Shown: one piece after another, positions 1-6,393 of the stretch
Layout of the letters: the number at the start of each line of letters is the position of its first letter
Numbering within the stretch: the first letter of the stretch is position 1
Source of the DNA: an uncultured Oscillospiraceae bacterium
Lineage (GTDB): Bacteria; Bacillota; Clostridia; Oscillospirales; Oscillospiraceae
NCBI GenBank assembly: GCA_905233785.1
Contig: CAJOCV010000052.1
Coordinates: 1 to 10,571, forward strand
Reading direction: 5' to 3'
Length of the DNA: 10,571 nucleotides
Notes under the pieces: generated by a model
What the model was told of the DNA's origin: nothing
The model's database searches: none
The model's input: only the letters and a program-made list of their open reading frames with translations
Position numbers and translations under genes: made by a program

Positions 1-119
1 ATGGATTTGACCTCTGTCCCGGCAAGCTCGATCCCGGCCTCATAGCGTTCGAGCACGAAATAGTCATGAAAAGCCTTGCGGTTGTCCGCTATTTTTTTGG
101 TGCCCTTCTGCTTCGGCAA
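1..119 (-). CDS. smpB: SsrA-binding protein SmpB, N-terminal part (runs off the window)
   Basis: SmpB binds tmRNA and delivers it to stalled ribosomes for trans-translation in the cytoplasm. The visible 39 codons read MPKQKGTKKIADNRKAFHDY, then FVLERYEAGIELAGTEVKS. This matches the family N-terminus, with the conserved N-R-K-A-x-H-D-Y-x-I/V and E-A-G-I-x-L-x-G-T-E-V-K-S blocks. The family is about 150-160 residues, so roughly three quarters lies beyond base 1. I chose the TTG at 119-117 because it gives the family-typical MPK start and sits 5 nt after a near-perfect Shine-Dalgarno (AAGGAAGTGA). The in-frame GTG three codons upstream overlaps that site, and the nearby ATG (123-121) is out of frame. 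The gene follows the glgB-glgA-GH13 operon by 70 nt on the same strand, with no convincing terminator between, so partial read-through is possible. It also has its own extended -10 promoter candidate. Identification is from remembered family sequence. Confidence 0.93.
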   Translation of the reverse strand, partial: MPKQKGTKKIADNRKAFHDYFVLERYEAGIELAGTEVKS

Positions 120-124
120 GCATC

Positions 125-134
125 TCACTTCCTT
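125..134 (-). promoter_or_regulatory. Shine-Dalgarno site that fixes the TTG start of smpB
   Basis: On the minus strand the site reads AAGGAAGTGA, matching the anti-16S consensus AAGGAGGTGA at 9 of 10 positions. It lies 5 nt before TTG (119-117). No in-frame ATG is available nearby, so this site decides the unusual start codon. Confidence 0.75.
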
Positions 135-144
135 TCGGGGTGAC

Positions 145-153
145 AGTATACCA
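145..153 (-). promoter_or_regulatory. Candidate extended -10 promoter for smpB
   Basis: On the minus strand TGG-TATACT (TGn plus a 5/6 match to TATAAT) lies about 25 nt upstream of the smpB start, leaving a short leader that includes the ribosome binding site. There is no good -35: the hexamer at 17-nt spacing reads TTCCTT. The TGn motif can compensate for that. A perfect 6-bp dyad (TTCCTT/AAGGAA, 5-nt loop, 157-173) overlaps the would-be -35 region. Inferred from sequence only. Confidence 0.45.
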
Positions 154-189
154 CAGTTCCTTGTAAAAAGGAAGAAAAATTTGTTAAAA

Positions 190-2595
190 TCAGAGTTTTA
201 CAATCTCCGCCGTACAGGCTTCGATGCTTCCGCTGTAAAAGCCCTTGCCCGCAGCCGAGCATTCGGCGGTATATTGGACAGGCGCGGCGGAGCGATTGAC
301 AACCACAAGATACGCCCCGTCCTCGGCGGGCAGCCCGAAGGCGTCTTTCCCATCCTCGATCCAGCGCAGGATCAGCAACACATCGGGCGAGGCGGCCATA
401 AAGCGGGCATAGCCTGTACTGAGCGCAGGGATGGTGTTGCGTTTGGCGGCCAGCGCCGCATAGCAGTCATGCAGCTCCCGATCGCCCAGGCGGAAGGGAG
501 CGCGGTTAAAGGGATCGCACACGCCGGTCATGCCCTGCTCGTCGCCATAGTAGACACTCGGTACGCCGGGCACGGTAAACTGGATAGCAGCGCATAGCTT
601 CTCGAGCTCCACTGCACGCCTCAGTCTCTCGGGCGGAAACTGCAGTCGAAGCTGATCCTCCCGTGAGAGGCTGCGGATCACGGTATCGGTGGCCAGCGCG
701 CTGCGCAGTCGGTCGGTATCGTGAGAGCCCAGCAGGTTCATCAGGGAGTAATAGAGCGGCTTTGGATAGTTCATCTGCTGGCTGCGCAGGAAATCGCGCA
801 GCCGGTAGGCGTCCATGCGCCAGTGGGCAAAATCCAGCACCGCGTAGCGGAAGGGATAGTTCATCACGGAGTCGAGCGAGTAGCCGAGGGCATAGTTGCG
901 GCGGCTGCCATAGCTCTCCTTCAGAACCGCATCCTCCCATACCTCGCCGAGGATGGGCGCGTCGGGCTTTTCCTCCTTGGCGGCCTTGCGAATCAGGCTG
1001 AGCACCTCATCGGGCAGCTCGTCCGCCACATCCAGCCGCCAGCCGGCGGCGCCGCGGCGCAGCCAGGTTTTCACTACGCTGTCCCTGCCGGTAACCACCA
1101 TATCCTGCCAGACGGGGTTCAGCTCCTCCACCTCGGGCAGATCCTTGAAGCCCCACCAGCTCCGATACTCGTCAGGGAAGTTTGAGAAGAAATACCAGTC
1201 GTAATACGGCGAATCCTTCCCCTGACAGGCGCCCTTGCCGGGATAGTGGTTATAGCGGTTAAAATAGATGCTGTCGGCGCCGGTGTGGGAAAACACGCCG
1301 TCGAGCATGATGCGAATGCCCAGCTTCTCCGCCATCGCGCAGAGGTGGGAAAAGTCCTCGTTTGTGCCGAGAATCGGATCGACCCGGCTGTAATCCGAGG
1401 CGTCGTAGCGGTGGTTGGAGCGCGCCTCCACGATGGGGTTGAGGTAAATGCAGCTCACGCCAAGCTCCTTGAGATACGGAAGCTTCTGCTCAATCCCCTT
1501 GAGCGTGCCGCCATAGAAATCGTCCGGGCTGTAATTGCGTTCAAAGGGGCGCGGTTTCCAGCGCACAGGCTCCTCCAAACTACCGTGCAGCTCCGGAGTC
1601 TGCCCCAGCGCCGTGTGGTAGGCGACGCCGCGCTCCGCTGTACCGTCGTTTGAGAAGGCGAAGCGATCGGGGAAAATCTGGTACATGACGGCGCGGCGAA
1701 ACCACGCCGGAGTCTCGAAGTCCTTCTTATATACTGTGAGACGGAAGCCCTCAGCCTCAAAGCCAAACAGCCGCCCCTGATGCCCGCTGCCGCTGGGGCA
1801 AAGCCAGTGCGCCGAATCCGCCGTTTCGATGCGGAAGCAGTACCACAGAGCCCCCGCCTCATTGGGCGCCTCGATGGTCGCTGTAAAGCCCTCCTTTGTT
1901 GGCGTCATAGGGTACTCCCCACCCAGATCGTCACCTCGCAGGATCAGGAAGGCGCGCCTCGCTTTCCCGCTGATCATGCGGACATTCAGTGTAAGCTTCT
2001 CCCCCTCCCGCACTGCGCCCAAGGGCTTTCGGTAGCGCGCATCCCAGGCGTCATGCGCCGCCATCAGACTTCCCCCGCAGCTGCGCAGAATGCTGATGAC
2101 ATGGGCGGTGCGGGGCTGGATGCCGTACATACGGGCAAGCTCAATGCCGCTGGCGCGCAGATCGCCGCAGCAGCGGGCTGTGACCTGGTATGCGTCCTGC
2201 AGGGAGAAGCCGCAGTCATCCATCAAAAGGCGCATGAGCTCCGGCGCCGCGAGCGGGTTATCGTGATCGTAAAAGCGTTCCGGCAGGGCGGAGATGGGCA
2301 CCCCGCTCTCCACGCAGGAGCGCGCCGCCGCGTATACGGAGGCTGCCGCCTGAAAGTACTGGGTAAACATGGCGGGACAGTGCGGCTCTCTCAGGATCTG
2401 CGAAATCACATCGTCGCCGCCGACAGGCTTCCAGCAGCCGTCGCCCCAGGCGGCGATCACCGGACGGCGGTCACGATAATCGACGGAAAGGGTAAAATCA
2501 TCCGTCCACTTTTCCTCATAACTGCCGCCAAACCAGATCGTGAAATTCCCGTTATGTGCGCCCTCCCAGACTGTGTGCGTTCTCAAAACGTGCAT
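190..2595 (-). CDS. Cytoplasmic GH13 alpha-glucan hydrolase (neopullulanase/cyclomaltodextrinase-like) with a phosphorylase-like N-terminal extension
   Basis: This 801-residue protein hydrolyses alpha-1,4-glucans or maltodextrins. It has no signal peptide, so it probably acts on cytoplasmic glycogen or its breakdown products. The GH13 core starts at VMYQIFPDRF (303-312), after an Ig-like CBM34-type domain (about 198-295). All four GH13 regions are visible: DGVFSH (D432-H437), GWRLDVAD (R520, nucleophile D522), GEVWE (acid/base E551) and GSHDTD (H625, D626). A beta-sandwich tail follows from about 720. Residues 1-190 are not part of a normal GH13 enzyme; about 62-172 resemble a degenerate piece of glycogen phosphorylase (see findings). 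The start ATG lies inside the end of glgA (13-nt overlap), with GAGG 8 nt upstream, suggesting coupled translation. The exact specificity (neopullulanase, cyclomaltodextrinase or alpha-amylase) cannot be told from sequence alone. The stop is TGA, with no evident terminator after it. Confidence 0.9.
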   Translation of the reverse strand: MHVLRTHTVWEGAHNGNFTIWFGGSYEEKWTDDFTLSVDYRDRRPVIAAWGDGCWKPVGGDDVISQILREPHCPAMFTQYFQAAASVYAAARSCVESGVPISALPERFYDHDNPLAAPELMRLLMDDCGFSLQDAYQVTARCCGDLRASGIELARMYGIQPRTAHVISILRSCGGSLMAAHDAWDARYRKPLGAVREGEKLTLNVRMISGKARRAFLILRGDDLGGEYPMTPTKEGFTATIEAPNEAGALWYCFRIETADSAHWLCPSGSGHQGRLFGFEAEGFRLTVYKKDFETPAWFRRAVMYQIFPDRFAFSNDGTAERGVAYHTALGQTPELHGSLEEPVRWKPRPFERNYSPDDFYGGTLKGIEQKLPYLKELGVSCIYLNPIVEARSNHRYDASDYSRVDPILGTNEDFSHLCAMAEKLGIRIMLDGVFSHTGADSIYFNRYNHYPGKGACQGKDSPYYDWYFFSNFPDEYRSWWGFKDLPEVEELNPVWQDMVVTGRDSVVKTWLRRGAAGWRLDVADELPDEVLSLIRKAAKEEKPDAPILGEVWEDAVLKESYGSRRNYALGYSLDSVMNYPFRYAVLDFAHWRMDAYRLRDFLRSQQMNYPKPLYYSLMNLLGSHDTDRLRSALATDTVIRSLSREDQLRLQFPPERLRRAVELEKLCAAIQFTVPGVPSVYYGDEQGMTGVCDPFNRAPFRLGDRELHDCYAALAAKRNTIPALSTGYARFMAASPDVLLILRWIEDGKDAFGLPAEDGAYLVVVNRSAAPVQYTAECSAAGKGFYSGSIEACTAEIVKL

Positions 2596-4061
2596 AAATA
2601 GAGCCTCGCATATTCTTCCGCGGAATGTTCAAAGCCGAAATCCGCCTTCATGTCATTCTGGATCAGACTGTCCATAACCTCCTTGTTCTTATAGCAGCTC
2701 AGCGCCGCGCGCATCGCGTCGCGCATCTCCCAAGCGTCGTAGTTGGCAAAGCAGAAGCCCGTGCCCTCGCCGGTGTAGCGATTGAAGGGCATGACCGTGT
2801 CGCGCAGTCCGCCGGTCTCACGCACGATGGGCACGGTGCCGTAACGCATGGCGATCATCTGACTCAGGCCGCAGGGCTCAAAGCGCGAGGGCATGAGATA
2901 GAAATCGCTGCCGGCGTAGATGAGGTTTGCCAGGTTCTCGTTATATCCGATATAGGAACAGACACGTCCCTTGTAGCGGTACTCGGCGGCGCGCATGAAG
3001 TTTTCAAAGCGTTCCTCCCCGCTGCCGAGCAGCATAAACTGCATCTCCTCGCGCCCCATCAGATCATCCAGCACGCAGGCCACGAGGTCAAAGCCCTTCT
3101 GCTCAGTCATACGGGTAACCATGGCGAAGATGGGCACCTCGGGATCAACATGTAGTCCCATCTGCTCCTGCAGCGCGGCCTTGCAGGCGGCCTTGCCCTT
3201 GCGGTGACCCCGGTCGTAATGTGCGGGGATGCGAGGATCCTTGCGGGGATTGAAGAAATCCTTGTCGATGCCGTTGATGATACCGGAGACATCGTCCGCG
3301 CGGGTCTTGAGAATGCTCTCCAGCCCTTCGCCGTAGTAGTCGGTCATGATTTCGCGGGCGTAGCTGGGGCTGACGGTGTTGATACGGTCGGCAAAGACGC
3401 AGCCGCCCTTCATAAAGTTGGCGCAGCCGCCCAGCGCCATATAATCGTCAGTCAGGTACTTATCCTCAATGCCCAGCAAATCCTTGGCAAAGGCATAGCT
3501 GAGCTTGCCCTGGAAAGCGATGTTATGAATGGTCAGGATATATTTGAGCCGCTCCTGCATGCAGCCGGGGTACTGCGTCTTGCCCAGCATAGGGAGCATG
3601 GCGGTGTGCCAGTCGTTGCAATGGATGACCTCGGGCGCGAAGTCGAGATTCGGCAGCGCGTCCATCACCGCGCGTGAAAAGAAGGCGTACTGCTCGATCT
3701 CACCCTCGCCGCCCCAGTAGATACGGTCGCCAAAATAGTGCTCATTATCAACAAGATAAATGGTAACGCCATCCAGTTCCAGCTTCTCAATGCCGGCGTA
3801 TTCCCGACGCCAGCCGAGCTGCACATAGAAATAGAACAGATGCTCCACGCGGTCGGCATACTTGTTTTTGATGCAGCGGTGGTACGGGATGATGACGCGG
3901 GCGTCGAAGCCCAGCGCCTGCAGAGACTTCGGCAGCGTCCCCACCACGTCGGCAAGCCCCCCGGTCTTGGCAAGCGGCGCGCATTCGGCCGCCGCCAGCA
4001 GGACGGCGGGCAGCTCGCTTCTGCCCTTGCTCTTTAACAGATCACGAAATTCTTTTTTCAT
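2583..4061 (-). CDS. glgA: Glycogen synthase, ADP-glucose dependent (GT5)
   Basis: The 492-residue protein transfers glucose from ADP-glucose to the non-reducing end of alpha-1,4-glucan in the cytoplasm. It shows the GT5 nucleotide-sugar signature K-T-G-G-L (K32-L36) within AECAPLAKTGGLADVVG, the NDWHTA block (149-154), HNIAFQG (179-185), NGID (263-266), the GT-B C-terminal entry FAMVTRMTEQKGFDLV (about 312-327), and the catalytic-site S-R-F-E-P-C-G-L (E395) followed by GGLRDTV. Length is normal for bacterial GlgA (about 480 residues). Its ATG overlaps the glgB stop as ATGA, and the purine-rich GAGGAAAAGGAAAG just upstream gives a ribosome binding site. The 3' end overlaps the GH13 gene by 13 nt. 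A short extra N-terminus (about 17 residues) precedes the first beta strand. No ADP-glucose pyrophosphorylase gene is in the window. Identification is from conserved motifs. Confidence 0.96.
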   Translation of the reverse strand: MKKEFRDLLKSKGRSELPAVLLAAAECAPLAKTGGLADVVGTLPKSLQALGFDARVIIPYHRCIKNKYADRVEHLFYFYVQLGWRREYAGIEKLELDGVTIYLVDNEHYFGDRIYWGGEGEIEQYAFFSRAVMDALPNLDFAPEVIHCNDWHTAMLPMLGKTQYPGCMQERLKYILTIHNIAFQGKLSYAFAKDLLGIEDKYLTDDYMALGGCANFMKGGCVFADRINTVSPSYAREIMTDYYGEGLESILKTRADDVSGIINGIDKDFFNPRKDPRIPAHYDRGHRKGKAACKAALQEQMGLHVDPEVPIFAMVTRMTEQKGFDLVACVLDDLMGREEMQFMLLGSGEERFENFMRAAEYRYKGRVCSYIGYNENLANLIYAGSDFYLMPSRFEPCGLSQMIAMRYGTVPIVRETGGLRDTVMPFNRYTGEGTGFCFANYDAWEMRDAMRAALSCYKNKEVMDSLIQNDMKADFGFEHSAEEYARLYLCTF

Positions 4062-5989
4062 CTTTCCTTTTCCTCTTCCTTGACGGTCTTCTTTCTTGTT
4101 ACCGTCTGTTTGTATTCAAAGAATACCGCGCTCATGGGCGGCAGTGTGATTGCGGCGGAGGCCGGCATCCCCAGAAAGCCCTCCTTGCGGCTGCGGATCG
4201 TCCCCTCATTCAAAACACCCTCGCCGCCGTACTGCTCGTCGTCGCTGTTGAGGATTTCCTTGAGAGTTCCGGGCGCCGGCAGGCCAAAGACGAAGCCGTC
4301 ATAACGCACGGGCGTGAAGTTACAGACGCAGACGACGCCCTTCTTCCGATTCTTGCCGGTGCGCAGAAAGGCCACTGAGCTGCGGCCCGCGTCGTCCACA
4401 TTCAGCCAGGCAAAACCGTCCCAGGAGCGGTCTACCTCGTACATGGCGGGGTAAGAGGTGTATAGTCTGTTGAGCGCCTTCATATACTGCTGAAGCTGCG
4501 CATGGCGCATATAGCCCAGCAGCAGCCAGTCGAGCTCCTGCTGCCAGTTCCACTCGATAAACTGCCCGAACTCGCTTCCCATGAAGGTCAGTTTCTTGCC
4601 CGGGTGAGCAAACTGGTAGCCGTAGAGCACCCGCAGAGAAGCGAACTTCTGATCGTATTCCCCGTACATTTTGCCGATCATGGAGCGTTTGCCGTGCACC
4701 ACCTCATCATGGGAGTAGGCCAGCACATAATTCTCCGAAAAGGCGTACATCATGGAAAAGGTGAGCTTGCCGTGGTTATAGCTGCGGAAATACGGGTCCA
4801 TGGACATATAGTCGAGGGTATCGTGCATATAGCCCATGTCCCACTTCATGCAGAAGCCGACGCCGCCCATGTCGGGAGGGGCTGTAATGCGCGGGAAGGC
4901 GGTGGACTCCTCGGCAATGGTCACAGCGCCGGGGTACTGAGTCAGCACAGCGTGATTGAGCTTGCGCAGAAATCGCAGGGCATGCAGATTCGTGCTGCCG
5001 CCCTCCTCGTTCGGGGTAAACTCCCCTTCCCGCCGGGCATAGTTCAGATACAGCATGGAGCTTACGGCGTCCACGCGGATACCGTCGATATGATAGACCT
5101 CAAAGAACTTGCATGCGGAGGAAATCAAAAAGCTCTGCACCTGCTTGCTCTCATAGTCAAAAATCAGCGTCCCCCATTCCGGGTGCTCGGCCATGCGGCG
5201 CTCCTTGCACTCGAAAAGCGGTGTGCTGTCGAATTGGGCGAGGCCGTGCGCGTCCTTGGGAAAATGCGCCGGCACCCAGTCGAGAATCACACCGATGCCC
5301 GCCCCGTGCAGAATGTCCACGAAGCATTTAAAGTCCTCGGGGTTGCCATAACGGGAGGTTGGGGCATAATACCCCGTGACCTGGTATCCCCATGAGCCGT
5401 CATAAGGGAACTCCGTCAGCGGCATCAGCTCCACATGGGTATAGCCCATCTCCGTACAGTAGTCGGCAAGTTCCCTGGCGATGTTTCTGTAGGTGTTTCC
5501 GCCCTCCACGTTTTTCCAGGAGCCGAGGTGCACTTCATAAATGCTCATGGGCGTCTGCATAAAGCTTTGCGAGGCGCGCTTTTTGAGAAACTTCTGATCC
5601 CCCCATGGGTAGTCCTTCTCCGCCCAGACCAGGGAAGCGTTATCGCTGCCATTCTGTGCAAAGGCAGCAAAGGGATCGGACTTTAAAAAGCGTCTGCCGT
5701 CAATGCCCTCGATACAGTACTTATAGCACTGACTGTCCCAGACATTGTCCAGAAACACCGCCCAGACGCCGCCCTCGAGCTTCTCCATAGGCGTCGCGTC
5801 CCAGGCCCAATTGTTAAAATCGCCTACCAAGGTCACGCTTTTGGCGTTGGGCGCCCAGACCAGAAAACGGTGCATCTGAAGCTCCGGAATGAAGACGCAC
5901 CCGAAGGCGAGCCAGGCCTTGCGCGCCTCCCCAATGTTAAAGAGGTAAATATCGTCGCGGGGGATATGTTGCATGAGTCTCTCTTCCAT
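4058..5989 (-). CDS. glgB: 1,4-alpha-glucan branching enzyme (GH13, CBM48)
   Basis: GlgB cuts alpha-1,4 chains and re-attaches them as alpha-1,6 branches, completing glycogen made by the adjacent GlgA. The 643-residue protein has an N-terminal CBM48-type domain (FLVWAPNAKSVTLVGDFNNW, about 42-61), then a GH13 barrel with VHLGSW (153-158), region I DWVPAHF (D237), region II GIRVDAVSSMLY (nucleophile D307), region III AEESTAFP (acid/base E360) and region IV YSHDEVVHGKRSM (H427, D428). A C-terminal all-beta domain follows, ending in a lysine/glutamate-rich tail. The frame is open for 52 codons upstream (to 6145). I place the start at 5989 because AAGGAG lies 9 nt before that ATG, and the upstream codons run through a hairpin-rich leader with no family resemblance. 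It is first gene of the glgB-glgA-GH13 operon, with a candidate promoter at 6288-6316. Family lengths of about 620-740 residues agree with this start. Confidence 0.96.
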   Translation of the reverse strand: MEERLMQHIPRDDIYLFNIGEARKAWLAFGCVFIPELQMHRFLVWAPNAKSVTLVGDFNNWAWDATPMEKLEGGVWAVFLDNVWDSQCYKYCIEGIDGRRFLKSDPFAAFAQNGSDNASLVWAEKDYPWGDQKFLKKRASQSFMQTPMSIYEVHLGSWKNVEGGNTYRNIARELADYCTEMGYTHVELMPLTEFPYDGSWGYQVTGYYAPTSRYGNPEDFKCFVDILHGAGIGVILDWVPAHFPKDAHGLAQFDSTPLFECKERRMAEHPEWGTLIFDYESKQVQSFLISSACKFFEVYHIDGIRVDAVSSMLYLNYARREGEFTPNEEGGSTNLHALRFLRKLNHAVLTQYPGAVTIAEESTAFPRITAPPDMGGVGFCMKWDMGYMHDTLDYMSMDPYFRSYNHGKLTFSMMYAFSENYVLAYSHDEVVHGKRSMIGKMYGEYDQKFASLRVLYGYQFAHPGKKLTFMGSEFGQFIEWNWQQELDWLLLGYMRHAQLQQYMKALNRLYTSYPAMYEVDRSWDGFAWLNVDDAGRSSVAFLRTGKNRKKGVVCVCNFTPVRYDGFVFGLPAPGTLKEILNSDDEQYGGEGVLNEGTIRSRKEGFLGMPASAAITLPPMSAVFFEYKQTVTRKKTVKEEEKER

Positions 5990-5998
5990 ATCGCATAT

Positions 5999-6004
5999 CT
6001 CCTT
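5999..6004 (-). promoter_or_regulatory. Shine-Dalgarno site that fixes the glgB start
   Basis: On the minus strand AAGGAG lies 9 nt upstream of the ATG at 5989. It favours this start over the in-frame ATG at 6145, which has no comparable site and would add 52 residues unrelated to the GlgB family. Confidence 0.8.
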
Positions 6005-6031
6005 TTGTTTTTGCACTGATTTTCGGTTTAG

Positions 6032-6229
6032 GGCGCAAGGGCTTTGCCAGAGCGAAGCTCTGTCAAAAACGTATCGCAAAGTTGTTTTTTCACCGTGTGA
6101 GGCGGCAACTGACAGGCGTTTTCCCTTTGATTTCCCGCCTCGCATGACGGCAAATCAAAAGTCTCCCCTTTTTTGGCGGCTTTGCCGCTTCAAAAGCGCC
6201 TTGAGCCAAGCTATGAAAGACCTTGCGCC
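6032..6229 (-). repeat. Hairpin-rich leader element bounded by 14-nt inverted repeats
   Basis: In the glgB leader, GGCGCAAGGTCTTT (6216-6229, minus strand) pairs with AAAGCCCTTGCGCC (6032-6045) at 13 of 14 positions, enclosing about 170 nt. Inside are a 6-bp hairpin CAGAGC/GCTCTG (6048-6062), an 8-bp TTTGATTT/AAATCAAA stem (6126-6159), GCGGC/GCCGC (6176-6188) and alternative CGCTT/AAGCG pairings. TA dinucleotides flank both ends loosely. It could be a decayed MITE inserted in the leader or a genuine structured RNA. No poly-T tract follows any hairpin, so it does not look like an attenuator. I recognise no riboswitch consensus. Confidence 0.5.
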
Positions 6230-6254
6230 GGGTACGATGAGAGCAGCTTACCGT

Positions 6255-6269
6255 CCCCCGTGAGGGGGG
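6255..6269. repeat. C5/G5 hairpin near the 5' end of the glgB leader
   Basis: CCCCC-GTGA-GGGGGG forms a 5-bp GC-only stem with a 4-nt loop, roughly 12-26 nt downstream of the expected transcription start. It would cap the 5' end of the glgB transcript and might stabilise it. Its role is unknown. Confidence 0.4.
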
Positions 6270-6287
6270 CGAACAGTTTCTTTGTTT

Positions 6288-6316
6288 ATTATAGCGCGTT
6301 TCTCAGTCAATTCCAA
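6288..6316 (-). promoter_or_regulatory. Promoter for the glgB-glgA-GH13 operon
   Basis: On the minus strand TTGGAA (6311-6316), a 17-nt spacer and a perfect TATAAT (6288-6293) make a sigma-A-type promoter. The predicted start is near 6281, giving an untranslated leader of about 290 nt before glgB. It lies just downstream of the terminator of the preceding gene, as expected for an independent transcription unit. Confidence 0.65.
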
Positions 6317-6349
6317 GGCTTTTTTCACAGTTCGGTACAGAGTTTTACG

Positions 6350-6381
6350 AAAAAAACGAGGGGCTGCGTTTGCAGCCCCTC
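6350..6381 (-). terminator. Intrinsic terminator of the surface-protein gene
   Basis: A perfect 10-bp stem GAGGGGCTGC/GCAGCCCCTC with a 4-nt loop (6358-6381) is followed on the minus strand by one G and seven T residues. It starts 12 nt after the TGA stop at 6394. This is a textbook Rho-independent terminator, and it separates the surface-protein unit from the glg operon. Confidence 0.92.
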
Positions 6382-6393
6382 AAGGGGAGGGAA

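Noticed and set aside
157..173. Dyad TTCCTT/AAGGAA as terminator of the glg operon
   Set aside because: It is AT-rich, only 6 bp, and is not followed by a T-run on the minus strand.
1780..2601. A 273-codon plus-strand frame opposite the 5' part of the GH13 gene
   Set aside because: It is antisense to a gene with clear GH13 motifs in frame, lacks a start site and resembles no known protein.
4502..5395. A 297-codon plus-strand frame opposite glgB
   Set aside because: It is a shadow of the branching-enzyme barrel; the minus-strand frame holds all four catalytic regions.
5990..6145. A 52-codon in-frame N-terminal extension of glgB
   Set aside because: It crosses the hairpin-rich leader and has no family similarity. 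The AAGGAG site points to the ATG at 5989.
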